From: Chryseobacterium aahli
Lineage (GTDB): Bacteria > Bacteroidota > Bacteroidia > Flavobacteriales > Weeksellaceae
Assembly (NCBI RefSeq): GCF_022699665.1
Contig: NZ_JALDNB010000002.1
Span: 310,001-374,000, forward strand
Direction: 5' to 3'
Length of the DNA: 64,000 nucleotides
Part shown: positions 16,104-24,939 of the stretch, in pieces
Layout: every line of letters begins with the position of its first letter
How positions within the stretch are numbered: position 1 is the stretch's first letter
The notes under the pieces: generated by a model
What the model was told of the DNA's origin: nothing
What the model saw: the letters and a program-made list of their open reading frames with translations, nothing else
Databases searched by the model: none
Translations under genes and position numbers: made by a program

Positions 16104-18380
16104 ATGGAAAACATGAATACAGACAATGTAATTAGAAGGACAAAAAAAACAATGCCTAAGGTTATTAATTCGATAGTTCATCCTGAACCATATCTACCCG
16201 AAATTGTCTTTATCACCTCATTCCCGCCGAAGGTTTGTGGTATTGCTACTTACTCTCAGGATCTTATCAAAAGCTTAAATACGAAATTTGGAGATTCATT
16301 CAATACTATCATATGCCCTATCGAAACTGAAGACGAGCACTATGATTATATTGAAAAAACTTCTTATCGTCTCAACACTTCAGATTTTAACTCATTTGTG
16401 CAATTAGCAAATCAAATTAATCAAAATAACAGAATTGATTTGGTGGTACTACAGCACGAATTTGGATTTTTCTCTACCATAAAAAATGGATTATCACAAT
16501 TTTTTAAATTGTTGGAAAAAGATATTATCATTACGTTTCATACTGTTCTACCAAGTCCTGATTTGCAATTGAAAAAACAAGTACAGGAAATTGCACATTA
16601 CTGCCAATCTATCATTGTAATGACAGAAATTTCTGCTGTAATCTTGTCAAAAGAATATGGAATTCTGTTAGAAAAAATAAATATTATTGCTCATGGAACA
16701 CATCTTCTCCCTCTTACGGATAAAATTGCATTAAAAGATAAATATGATCTGAATGGAAAAAAAATACTGTCAACATTTGGGTTATTAGGTTCTGGAAAAA
16801 ATATCGAAACGACCTTGCAAGCATTACCGGAAATCATAGTTGATCATCCTGATGTTTTATTTTTAGTAATCGGAAAAACACATCCGGGAATCGTAAAAAA
16901 TGATGGCGAAGAATACCGTCAATTTCTTGAAAAAACGGTACAGGATCTTCGTTTGGAAAATCACGTCAGATTTGTTAATGAATATTTACCTCTAGATGAG
17001 TTACTTGAATATCTGCAATTAACAGATATTTATCTTTTCACCTCAAAAGACAGAAATCAAGCTGTAAGCGGTACATTTTCTTATGCAATCAGCTGCGGAT
17101 GTCCTATCATTTCCACGCCGATTCCACACGCCGTGGAAGTTTTGAAAAAAGAAACAGGAATTATTATTGATTTTGAATCGCCAATACAATTGGCAACTGA
17201 AGTCAATAAAGTTTTGAAAAATGAACAAATACAAGAGCTACTCAAAACTAATGCACTGGAAAAAATGGCTTCTACCGCTTGGGAAAACTCATCCATATCT
17301 CACGCTCAACTTTTTGAAAAATTGGGTGCAAAAAAAATTCAATTGCAATACGCTGTACCTGAAATCAATTTACTTCATATTCAAAATATGACCACAGATT
17401 TTGGGATGATTCAGTTTTCTAAAATCAATAAACCTGATATTGACTCTGGATATACCTTAGATGACAATGCCCGTGCTTTAATTGCTATCTGTCAACATTT
17501 TGAACAAACCCGAGAGGAAGACGATGTAAAATTGATTGAGATTTATCTTGATTTTGTAGAATTCTGCCAACAGCCTGATGGTAGTTTTCTAAATTATGTA
17601 AACGAGGAAAAAGAGTTTACGCAACAGAATTATGAGACCAACTTAGAAGATTCCAATGGAAGAGCAATTTGGGCTTTAGGATATTTGATCTCAAAAAGAA
17701 ATATTCTTAACAAACATCTTGTAGGAAAAGCGGAAATAATTATTCAGAAAAATCTTCCTTTTGTACAAGAAATATATTCAACCAGAGCAATGGCCTTCAT
17801 CATAAAAGGTTTGTATTATCAGAACTCTGATAAGAATATAACTTTACTAGATCTATTAGCTGGTCGATTGGAAAGAATGTATCTTCATGAGGCTAAAGAA
17901 AACTGGCAATGGTTTGAAAGTTATCTCACCTATGGAAACAGCGTTTTACCGGAAGCCATGTTATGCGCATGGATGGCTACCAGAAAAAATAGTTATAAAA
18001 AAATTGCTCTGGAATCCTTTCAATTTCTTTTGTCACAGATATTCGTAAATAATGCTATAAAAGTAATCTCTAACAAAGGATGGCTTCAGAAACACGAAAT
18101 AAAATTACATTCAAACGGCGGTGAACAACCGATTGATGTTGTTTATACCATTTTAACATTATCAAAATTTCAAGAATGTTTCGGAGATGAATCTTATTCC
18201 GAAATGATGCAGGATGCTTTCAACTGGTTTCTGGGAAAAAATCATTTGAATCGAATTATTTATAATCCCGCAACGGGCGGATGTTATGATGGATTGGAAG
18301 AAAAAAGTGTTAATTTGAACCAAGGGGCAGAGTCTACAGTCAGTTATTTAATGGCAAGACTTTGTTTAGCTAAAATTTAA
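16104..18380 (+). CDS. two-domain protein: GT4 glycosyltransferase plus alpha/alpha-toroid domain
   Basis: 758 aa from the ATG at 16104; an upstream in-frame ATG at 16074 would overlap the end of GH130. Residues about 40-410 are a GT-B, family 4 glycosyltransferase: ITSFPPKVCGIATYSQDL, LQHEFG, LSTFGLLGSGKN, VIGKTHPG, and the donor site SGTFSYAISCGCPIIST. Residues about 420-758 contain repeated helical segments with LDDNARALIA, DSNGRAIWALGY, SYLTYGNSVLPEAM and LHSNGGEQPIDV, which resemble the (alpha/alpha)6 toroid of glycoside hydrolases and epimerases. The partner GH130 gene lies 10 bp upstream. Probable role: intracellular mannoside synthesis and remodelling; the substrate is unknown. Confidence 0.88.
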   Translation: MENMNTDNVIRRTKKTMPKVINSIVHPEPYLPEIVFITSFPPKVCGIATYSQDLIKSLNTKFGDSFNTIICPIETEDEHYDYIEKTSYRLNTSDFNSFVQLANQINQNNRIDLVVLQHEFGFFSTIKNGLSQFFKLLEKDIIITFHTVLPSPDLQLKKQVQEIAHYCQSIIVMTEISAVILSKEYGILLEKINIIAHGTHLLPLTDKIALKDKYDLNGKKILSTFGLLGSGKNIETTLQALPEIIVDHPDVLFLVIGKTHPGIVKNDGEEYRQFLEKTVQDLRLENHVRFVNEYLPLDELLEYLQLTDIYLFTSKDRNQAVSGTFSYAISCGCPIISTPIPHAVEVLKKETGIIIDFESPIQLATEVNKVLKNEQIQELLKTNALEKMASTAWENSSISHAQLFEKLGAKKIQLQYAVPEINLLHIQNMTTDFGMIQFSKINKPDIDSGYTLDDNARALIAICQHFEQTREEDDVKLIEIYLDFVEFCQQPDGSFLNYVNEEKEFTQQNYETNLEDSNGRAIWALGYLISKRNILNKHLVGKAEIIIQKNLPFVQEIYSTRAMAFIIKGLYYQNSDKNITLLDLLAGRLERMYLHEAKENWQWFESYLTYGNSVLPEAMLCAWMATRKNSYKKIALESFQFLLSQIFVNNAIKVISNKGWLQKHEIKLHSNGGEQPIDVVYTILTLSKFQECFGDESYSEMMQDAFNWFLGKNHLNRIIYNPATGGCYDGLEEKSVNLNQGAESTVSYLMARLCLAKI

Positions 18381-18559
18381 CAAAAATCTGAAATTACTGT
18401 CAGTTCATACTCCAATAAAATATTTCAACCTTGAATCTTAAACATTAATTATACGGTATCAATATCATTGAATTAGTGTTTAATTTTATGGTTAACAAAC
18501 AAGAAAATTCAGTAATTTTTAAATGACTAAAGTAAATAAATGAGATATGACTCAAGAGT

Positions 18560-19285
18560 CTATCTCAATTTTCTTTTTAAAAAATAGTATCGATATAATA
18601 TCTTATCATACCAAACCGTAAAAAGTAGAACTCCCGATGCAAATAGAAGTACTTTTATATAAAAGATTTGATAGAGCCATCCTCCTATCACACATCCACA
18701 AAAAAAAAATAGTATGATGGCAAGTTTCAAAAATATATTTTTTTTAAGCTGATTATATTTCAGTTCTTCTTTAGAGAAAAATATTTGAGAAAGCTCTATT
18801 CCTAAATCCGTAAATAACCCTGTAAGATGTGTTGTCCTTACCACAGACTGCGAAACTCTGGTTACTAAAGAGTTTTGGATTCCCATTGCAAAAAGGAGTA
18901 TGAATGCAATGATATTTGGTGTCAGCTTAAGGTTTACTTCCTTGAAACCAGAAAGACCAATCAAAGAAATAAGCAAAATTTCGATTAATAGGGGAATTAG
19001 ATGCGGACGAATCTTCTTACGTTCTGATAAAAATTCAATAATAAAACTAGACGTAAAAGATCCCATGAGAAAACAGAGAATGAAAAGCAGATAAACAAAA
19101 GCTGTTCGATATTTATTTAATAGAATTTCCTCAGAAAAAAAAGCAAAATGCCCAGTTATATTAGTTGTAAGAACTTTTACTGACAGCACTCCTGTAATAT
19201 TAACAATGCCTGCAACAAAAGAAAGAGCTGAGGCGAGTTTAAGATTGTGAAAATAAGTTCTGCTTTTACCTCTGTGATGAAACAT
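18560..19285 (-). CDS. DUF1275 (YoaK) family membrane protein
   Basis: 241 aa with six hydrophobic segments. It shows the YoaK family pattern: an N-terminal LASALSFVAGIVNITGVL, then TTNITGHFAFF, and VVRTTHLTGLFTDLGIEL. It is an inner-membrane protein of unknown function. It converges with the glycosyltransferase gene; the 179 bp between them hold no clear terminator or other feature. Confidence 0.9.
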   Translation of the reverse strand: MFHHRGKSRTYFHNLKLASALSFVAGIVNITGVLSVKVLTTNITGHFAFFSEEILLNKYRTAFVYLLFILCFLMGSFTSSFIIEFLSERKKIRPHLIPLLIEILLISLIGLSGFKEVNLKLTPNIIAFILLFAMGIQNSLVTRVSQSVVRTTHLTGLFTDLGIELSQIFFSKEELKYNQLKKNIFLKLAIILFFFCGCVIGGWLYQIFYIKVLLFASGVLLFTVWYDKILYRYYFLKRKLR

Positions 19286-19495
19286 CCTTTTTATGTTTAA
19301 GAAAATAGTCAGTAGTTATTAAATTTGTAATCCAATCTTTAAAGAAATATTTCAAGAAATCAAAGATTTAAGTCCAATTGCAAAAGGTTTTAAAAAAAAA
19401 ATTAGCAATTTAAAAAACTATGTGGCTTTTCCGTCCTTTCTATAATATCCCATAGTTAATCTTATTAAATACAAGGAGACTTCTTTAAAAGCTTT

Positions 19496-20092
19496 CTAGA
19501 CCACCTTTTTCCAAAAATTCAGCAATCCATTGCAAGCAGTATTATCTAAATCGAAACTTTTCGGAATCTCGTCCCATTTACTCCAATACGTTACCAAACG
19601 TGTTCCTATAGGTGTTTTATCAAGTTGATTTCTGACATAATCTGAGTACTCATCATATAATTCTCTGTCCTTTTGTACCTCGTCATCAATTGAGCACGTA
19701 TGATCAATATTTTCGTAAAATGAATTAAAAAAATAGAATGCATCATAATCCGAAAAGGAAATTTCCTTGATATTAGAATGTATAAAGTTCACATTGTTAA
19801 TATTATATTTGCCAGCAATCTTTTTTGATATTTTTATAAGAGATTGTCTCTGCTCAACCCCGCAAAATTTACCTGATGTTGAAGCAGCTCCTACCAAACA
19901 AAATTTACCGGCCCCAGCACCGATATCCAACACTCTACTATCTGAGGTTTCTGCTAAATAATGAGCTGCCATCTTTGCAACGGCAACAGGTGTCCAATGA
20001 CGCTCTGCCAATTCTTTTATACGAGGAGGATAGAGCGAATTGAACTCGCTGTCTTTGACATCAATATTTAATTTTATATGTTTAAAAATCAT
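19496..20092 (-). CDS. class I SAM-dependent methyltransferase
   Basis: 198 aa. Motif I is RVLDIGAGAGKFCLVGA, motif II covers KFCGVEQRQSL and the post-motif region has FIHSNIKEISFSDYDAFYFFNSFYENI. The N-terminal lead-in (SLYPPRIKELAERHWTPVAVAK) resembles protein- or small-molecule methyltransferases, but the substrate is unclear. It overlaps the preceding H-like gene by 4 bp (ATGA), so the two are co-translated; this suggests the H-like protein or a related complex is linked to it. Confidence 0.85.
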   Translation of the reverse strand: MIFKHIKLNIDVKDSEFNSLYPPRIKELAERHWTPVAVAKMAAHYLAETSDSRVLDIGAGAGKFCLVGAASTSGKFCGVEQRQSLIKISKKIAGKYNINNVNFIHSNIKEISFSDYDAFYFFNSFYENIDHTCSIDDEVQKDRELYDEYSDYVRNQLDKTPIGTRLVTYWSKWDEIPKSFDLDNTACNGLLNFWKKVV

Positions 20093-20460
20093 CGTATTAA
20101 TTTTAAATATTCTTCTTGGGTTAAAAATTCTTGTGTAGATATATTAGCTGAAATACTCAAAACCCAAGAATCATATGGATCTAAATTAATCTGCGAAGGA
20201 TGAGTATTTAAAACAGTATTCATTGTTGTGATTTCGCATTCACAAGGTGCAATTAGAGAAAATGTTGCATTAGTTCCATAAATCACGCCCCATAAAGCTG
20301 ATTTCGCCAATCTGTTTTTTTCTACATTCAATTCTATCAAGTCAATTTTTCCTGTTTCTTTTTGAGCAAAGTCAGTGATGCCAATACAAAAATCACACAA
20401 TCCAATTTTCCTTAACCAAAGATGGTTTTTAGTATAGTAAAGATTCTTAGGAATAATCAT
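20089..20460 (-). CDS. GcvH-like protein lacking the lipoyl lysine
   Basis: 123 aa, a full-length glycine cleavage H-protein fold: YYTKNHLWLRK, IGITDFAQKETGKIDLIEL, INLDPYDSWVLSIS and LTQEEYLKLIR at the end. The lipoylation segment that reads GTIEAVKTVYDFIMP in the neighbouring true GcvH is GVIYGTNATFSLIAP here, so the modified Lys is Asn (residue 64) and the acidic residue before it is lost. It cannot carry lipoate. Intact length and coupling to a methyltransferase argue that it is a retained paralogue with a new job, not simply decay. Confidence 0.85.
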   Translation of the reverse strand: MIIPKNLYYTKNHLWLRKIGLCDFCIGITDFAQKETGKIDLIELNVEKNRLAKSALWGVIYGTNATFSLIAPCECEITTMNTVLNTHPSQINLDPYDSWVLSISANISTQEFLTQEEYLKLIR

Positions 20461-20538
20461 ATTTGATTTGGTTTAGTTTGCTTTGGTTTATAACACCACA
20501 TAGTGTATTTCTGATCTTATGCGAATTTGAGTCTGTTG

Positions 20539-21350
20539 CTAATAAAAGGCATCATCAGTAATTATTTCCATAAAGAAAAAAATCCCATTTCCAAACGAAG
20601 TGTATCACTTGCCGCTAAACCGACAGGAACAATATTGTCATCCTGTCCTGCTTTTAAAATGGCATCCCATACATGTTCAGCATATTTATTTTCTACAAAT
20701 ATTTCAAACCCTCTTGCTCCTGTATATCCAGATGATGAGATCATCACTTTGGAAATACAAGCTAATTCACCGATATTGAATTTTGTACAATCAATGTCTT
20801 TCAAATTGATATCTGTCAGTTTTTGAAGAGTTTGCAAAGCTTTGGGGCCTTGTACAATTATTAGAGTTATACTATCCGTAATATTTGTTATTTCTGCATT
20901 AAAAATATGACGTGCAAGAATCCAATCTATAACTTTCCGGATTTTTGAAGCGTTAACCACCAATAGATATTCATTTTCAACAATAATATAAACCATCAGA
21001 TCATCGATAATACCTTTGCTATCGGGCATACAACTATAATGTAGTGTTCCGTCAGTAAATTGTGTGGTCTTATTTAAAGTAATCATTTGAACTAAGTCAA
21101 AAGTATTTTTTCCACTAATTAAAATCTTACCCATATGTGAGGCATCCAAAATAACAACACCTTTTTTTGTGGCCTCATGTTCCTGCTGTATTTCTGTATA
21201 TTGAAGAGGCATTCCATAACCGGCAAATTCCGTCTTTTTTCCACCGAGAATGTGATGTTTTGTATAAGTGCCGTTTTCTTTATTTTCACCATCTTCAGAC
21301 TCTCTTATAAATTGATTAAAACTGAATATGAGCTTGATCGCAATAACCAC
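20539..21350 (-). pseudogene. aminomethyltransferase (gcvT) truncated and frameshifted
   Basis: An open frame of 262 codons (20562-21350) matches the N-terminal 70% of GcvT: EFAGYGMPLQYTEIQQEHEA, DASHMGKI, GIIDDLMVYII (catalytic Asp), SSSGYTGARGFEIFVE and ASDTLRLEMGF. It then stops at GFFSLWK. The DNA just beyond still encodes EIITDDA in another frame, the usual next segment of GcvT, before a second stop; the last 90 or so residues (C-terminal barrel) are gone. The natural start is unclear because the 5' end overlaps gcvH by 46 bp and the usual MKxTxLY start is not present. Confidence 0.8.
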
Positions 21351-21685
21351 TCTACATCGAAAAGATTATTCATTTTTATTTTAGCAATCCAACCTTCTCC
21401 ATAAGGGTCAGAATTTATCAGATGAGGATTGGAAACTAATTTTGGATTGATTTCAATAATTTCTCCCGCAATAGGCATTATAAAATCATAAACAGTTTTC
21501 ACAGCTTCAATAGTACCAAATATTTCATTTTGTTTTAATTTTTTTCCTAAAGTTTTGATTTTAACATAGATAATGCCGCCTAACTCTTTCTGGGCAAAAT
21601 CGGTGATTCCCACATATGCGGTATTGCCTTCTATTCTAATCCATACATGATCCTCTGTGTATAAAATGTTTTCATGAATTTTCAT
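21305..21685 (-). CDS. gcvH: glycine cleavage system H protein
   Basis: 126 aa from the Met at 21685 (a more distal in-frame Met adds seven residues but MKIHENILYTEDHVWIR is the usual H-protein start). The lipoyl site FGTIEAVKTVYDFIMP keeps Lys 63, and YVGITDFAQKELGGI and DPYGEGWIAKIK are standard. H protein carries the aminomethyl intermediate between P, T and L proteins or serves as lipoyl donor. The C-terminus (WLLRSSSYSVLINL) is slightly unusual. P and L proteins are not in this window, so it is probably a second copy or a lipoyl carrier for another process. Confidence 0.88.
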   Translation of the reverse strand: MKIHENILYTEDHVWIRIEGNTAYVGITDFAQKELGGIIYVKIKTLGKKLKQNEIFGTIEAVKTVYDFIMPIAGEIIEINPKLVSNPHLINSDPYGEGWIAKIKMNNLFDVEWLLRSSSYSVLINL

Positions 21686-21725
21686 ATCAATACTATTTCT
21701 AACCATATCAATCTTAGCTTAAATT

Positions 21726-23333
21726 TTAATTACTTTTCATGGGATTTACATCAAGAACAGGTGCCCCCTGCATGATTTGTTCGTTCGCAAACGATTCAAA
21801 CGATTTAAAGTTCAATCTGAATTGCGCTGCGAGGTTTAAGGCTGTTTCATCATATGCAGATTTATCATCCCATGTATTTTTGGGATTTAGGATTTCAGAA
21901 GGTACTCCGTCACATTCTATGGGTATCTTTAATCCAAATACAGCATCACGCACAAAATCTATATCCTCCAACTTTTTTTCTAATACTGCCGCAATCATGG
22001 CTCTGGTGTAAGAAAGTTTAATACGCTCTCCGGTTCCATATGATCCTCCAGACCATCCTGTATTAATCAACCAGACTTTCACCTTATTTTCTATCAATTT
22101 TTTTCCTAACAATTCCGCATAAGTTGTTGGAGGCAATGGTAGAAAGGGTTTTCCAAAACATGCCGAAAATGTGGTCTGGGGTTCTGTAATTCCTGCTTCT
22201 GTTCCTGCTACTTTTGCAGTATATCCCGAAATAAAATGGTACATCGCTTGTCCAACAGTTAATTTTGAGATGGGAGGAAGTACACCGAAAGCATCACAGG
22301 TCAAGAAGAAAATATTTTCCGGTACTCCACCAACTGATGGATGTACTGCATTATCGATAAAATCAATAGGATAAGCCGCTCTAGTATTTTCAGTAACGGA
22401 AATATTGTCATAATCAACGATATCTGTTCCGTCAACAAAACGTACATTTTCAAGCAAAGTTCCAAAGCGGATAGCAGAAAAAATCTGGGGTTCCTTCTCT
22501 TCGCTCAGATTCACACATTTCGCATAACAGCCGCCTTCAAAATTAAAGACATTCTGATTGTCCCATCCATGTTCATCATCGCCAATTAATTTTCTGGACG
22601 GATCTGCTGAAAGGGTAGTTTTACCTGTTCCTGAAAGCCCAAAAAACACAGCTGTATCTCCTTGTAAACCAATATTAGCCGAACAATGCATCGAAAGCAC
22701 ATTTTTCTTATGAGGAAGTATGTAATTTAAAACCGTAAAAATTCCCTTTTTGATCTCTCCGGTGTAGGCACTTCCACCAATAAGAATGATCTTTTTTGAA
22801 AAATTAATAACAGTAAAATTATGCTGACGTGTCTTATCTACTTCCGGAACAGCTCTAAACTCAGGAGCGACTAATATGAGCCACTCGTGCTGAAAGGTCT
22901 CTAATTGTTTGTCAGTAGGTCTTAAAAATAGATTGTTAACGAATAGGCTCTGCCATGGTTTTTCAGTAATTACCCGGATATTTAATTGATATTCAGCCTT
23001 TGCGCAGGCATAGGCATCTTTCACATAAATATCTCTTGCAGAAAGATGGGCAGCAACACTGCTGTACAATCTGTCAAAATCTTCAGAAAGAAACGGATGG
23101 TTAACTTCTCCCCACCAAATGGAATCTTTGGTGTTCTCATCCTTTACAATATATTTATCCTTAGGTGATCGTCCTGTAAATTCACCAGTGTCACAAGCTA
23201 ATGCTCCGCAGTGAGTGATGACCCCCTGACTTTTCTTTAGCGTCTGTGATATTAGTTGAGACTGCGATAAATTCCAATAGACTTCCTTTGTATTGTTAAT
23301 TCCTATATCTTTTAACTGTTCTAAATATTCCAT
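21726..23333 (-). CDS. pckA: phosphoenolpyruvate carboxykinase (ATP)
   Basis: 535 aa, the normal length. It has the PEPCK-specific sequences GRSPKDKY, the kinase loop GLSGTGKTTLS, the metal site with IGDDEHGWD, and EGGCYAKCVNL. It converts oxaloacetate and ATP to PEP, ADP and CO2 in gluconeogenesis, or runs in reverse in anaerobic fermentation. A perfect FNR-type box lies in the 130 bp between its start and the divergent Crp/Fnr regulator. gcvH follows 40 bp downstream. Confidence 0.97.
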   Translation of the reverse strand: MEYLEQLKDIGINNTKEVYWNLSQSQLISQTLKKSQGVITHCGALACDTGEFTGRSPKDKYIVKDENTKDSIWWGEVNHPFLSEDFDRLYSSVAAHLSARDIYVKDAYACAKAEYQLNIRVITEKPWQSLFVNNLFLRPTDKQLETFQHEWLILVAPEFRAVPEVDKTRQHNFTVINFSKKIILIGGSAYTGEIKKGIFTVLNYILPHKKNVLSMHCSANIGLQGDTAVFFGLSGTGKTTLSADPSRKLIGDDEHGWDNQNVFNFEGGCYAKCVNLSEEKEPQIFSAIRFGTLLENVRFVDGTDIVDYDNISVTENTRAAYPIDFIDNAVHPSVGGVPENIFFLTCDAFGVLPPISKLTVGQAMYHFISGYTAKVAGTEAGITEPQTTFSACFGKPFLPLPPTTYAELLGKKLIENKVKVWLINTGWSGGSYGTGERIKLSYTRAMIAAVLEKKLEDIDFVRDAVFGLKIPIECDGVPSEILNPKNTWDDKSAYDETALNLAAQFRLNFKSFESFANEQIMQGAPVLDVNPMKSN

Positions 23334-23409
23334 ATCAAAATCAATTTATTATAACTGTAAAATTAGGTTGTTTAATGTCAGAATAGAATGACCTACATCT
23401 CGATGAAAT

Positions 23410-23423
23410 TTGATTTAAATCAA
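23410..23423. promoter_or_regulatory. FNR-type operator (TTGATTTAAATCAA)
   Basis: The sequence TTGAT-N4-ATCAA exactly fits the FNR consensus and is part of a 16-bp perfect palindrome (23409-23424). It lies between pckA and the Crp/Fnr gene and is centred roughly 40 bp upstream of the expected start site of the Crp/Fnr gene, the class II activator position. It is the probable binding site of the regulator encoded next to it. Confidence 0.7.
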
Positions 23424-23425
23424 AA

Positions 23426-23454
23426 TTGCGATTAATTAAAATAAGTTAGATTTG
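23426..23454 (+). promoter_or_regulatory. Bacteroidota-type promoter of the Crp/Fnr gene
   Basis: TTG (23426-23428) is followed after 18 bp by TAGATTTG (23447-23454), matching the -33 TTG / -7 TAnnTTTG consensus with correct spacing. The ATG at 23464 would give a very short leader. The FNR box abuts the -33 element, so autoregulation is likely. Confidence 0.65.
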
Positions 23455-23463
23455 TACTAGATT

Positions 23464-24150
23464 ATGATCTCAAAATTCATTTTTAACAACCAATATCTCT
23501 TTGAAGAACTTCCGGAGGGTGATAAAGAAACGTTTACTCGAGTAATGCATCATAAAAATTACCGAAAAGGCGAAGCAATATTTACCGATGGTACAATGCC
23601 CAATGGCGTTTTTTATTTAAAATCAGGTAAAGTTAAAAAGTATAAAGTTGATAATGACGGAAGAGAGCAGATTATTTATATCTACAATGCGGGAGAATTT
23701 TTTGGATATTCAGCTATTTTAAGCGAAGAGTCTTATGGCGATACTACCCAAACTCTTGAAAACTCTGTGATTTCTTTTATTTCAAAGGATGATTTCCTTT
23801 CTTTACTTACTAAATCTGCCATATTTTCTAGGTTACTTTTAAAATGCCTAAGTCACGAGTTTAGTGTCATGGCAAATTTAATGACCGTTCTCTCTCAAAG
23901 AACTGTACGGGAACGTGTAGCCCTAAGTCTGCTTATTTTGTATGATAAGTACAAACTAAACAGCTCAGATGATGCTATTGTTTTTATTACATTGTCTCGT
24001 TCCGATTTAGCTAATATGGCAGGAACAGCAAGTGAAACGTTGGCACGTATACTTCATGGTTTTAAACAGGATAAACTAATTATGATGGAAGGTCGAAAAA
24101 TACAATTATTAGATTTTAAACTGTTAACTCAAATAGCAAATCTCATGTAA
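23464..24150 (+). CDS. Crp/Fnr family transcriptional regulator
   Basis: 228 aa. Residues about 20-130 are a cyclic-nucleotide-binding-type beta-barrel (FYLKSGKVKKYKVDNDG, IIYIYNAGEFFGYSAIL). Residues about 150-228 are a winged helix with recognition helix TASETLARILHGFKQD, containing the E-x3-R that in FNR reads the TTGAT half-site. There is no cysteine cluster, so an Fe-S oxygen sensor is absent; the ligand is unknown. It is divergent from pckA with an FNR-type box between, and probably controls itself and pckA. Confidence 0.9.
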   Translation: MISKFIFNNQYLFEELPEGDKETFTRVMHHKNYRKGEAIFTDGTMPNGVFYLKSGKVKKYKVDNDGREQIIYIYNAGEFFGYSAILSEESYGDTTQTLENSVISFISKDDFLSLLTKSAIFSRLLLKCLSHEFSVMANLMTVLSQRTVRERVALSLLILYDKYKLNSSDDAIVFITLSRSDLANMAGTASETLARILHGFKQDKLIMMEGRKIQLLDFKLLTQIANLM

Positions 24151-24401
24151 ATTAGGATAGTATTGAAGATACTAAAAAAATAGTGCAGTAATTTTTCCCT
24201 TACATATCCATACACCCTGGTTCCAAAAATTGCACTCGCCAAAGTGATGATCACCACTCACAACGAGGACTCATACATGCTCTTGCAATTGCCTAGCCAA
24301 AACCAAAAAATCAAACCACCATAGATTTATTTGCCCTTTGAATTTTTTAAGAGCTATTGAAATGCTTTCTCCATCAATGGTTTTTATCCTGAACTTTCCT
24401 A
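24151..24401. other. gene-poor spacer after the Crp/Fnr gene
   Basis: A weak hairpin (TAGTAT-TGAAG-ATACTA, 24158-24174) followed by an A-rich run may terminate the Crp/Fnr transcript. The rest has no recognisable feature. Confidence 0.35.
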
Positions 24402-24806
24402 ATGAAAACAGTAACGACTAAATACAATGAAATTCCTGCATCTTTAAAACAGGGATTTTCAGTGATGGACGGTGATATTAATGCTAAAGATTTGGTTATA
24501 CGACCAGATAATGAATTTGATTTAGCAGTGACAGCCAACCTATTTATAAATGGATCAGTTTCAATTATTATTTTTTGTAACAACTTTCTAAATGAAGAAA
24601 ATCCAAAATATAATAATGCCGTTTTTATTGTAGATGGTGAAAAATACATCTATAAAATGCAACCTGCTGAACAACATTATAATGATGCATTAAAAACATT
24701 AATGGTTTCTCAACAACCAGTTGATGAAAATATTTTTAAATTACTGAATCATATTGTAACTGCTAAAACTGAATTTTGCCTTTGCTGGCGGTCTCCCCTA
24801 CTTTGA
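24402..24806 (+). CDS. hypothetical protein, possibly truncated
   Basis: 134 codons, not recognised. It has no signal peptide; the middle is FDLAVTANLFINGSVSIII and DGEKYIYKMQPAEQHYND. The last dozen codons (EFCLCWRSPLL) run into DNA of clearly different composition that carries a fragment on the other strand, so the natural C-terminus was probably lost at about 24775. Treat as a gene remnant unless expression is shown. Confidence 0.35.
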   Translation: MKTVTTKYNEIPASLKQGFSVMDGDINAKDLVIRPDNEFDLAVTANLFINGSVSIIIFCNNFLNEENPKYNNAVFIVDGEKYIYKMQPAEQHYNDALKTLMVSQQPVDENIFKLLNHIVTAKTEFCLCWRSPLL

Positions 24807-24939
24807 GTTTTTCGATCTGCCATTTTTGGATGGGTTTGCCTCTGAAGGTTTGTGGGTACTTCTGCTTTAAGGGTATTTTGAAGGGTTGTGCGTTGTAATT
24901 GGTATTGTAGGATTTTGATGTTTCTGTTGAATAAGAATT
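24763..24939 (-). pseudogene. fragment of unknown protein (RGKPIQKWQIEKLKVGE)
   Basis: A minus-strand frame without a start codon reads YNAQPFKIPLKQKYP, QTFRGKPIQKWQIEKLK and VGETASKGKIQF before a stop. Its sense-strand complement is G-rich compared with the surrounding AT-rich DNA. It looks like the end of a transferred or mobile gene. I do not recognise the family with confidence. Confidence 0.35.
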
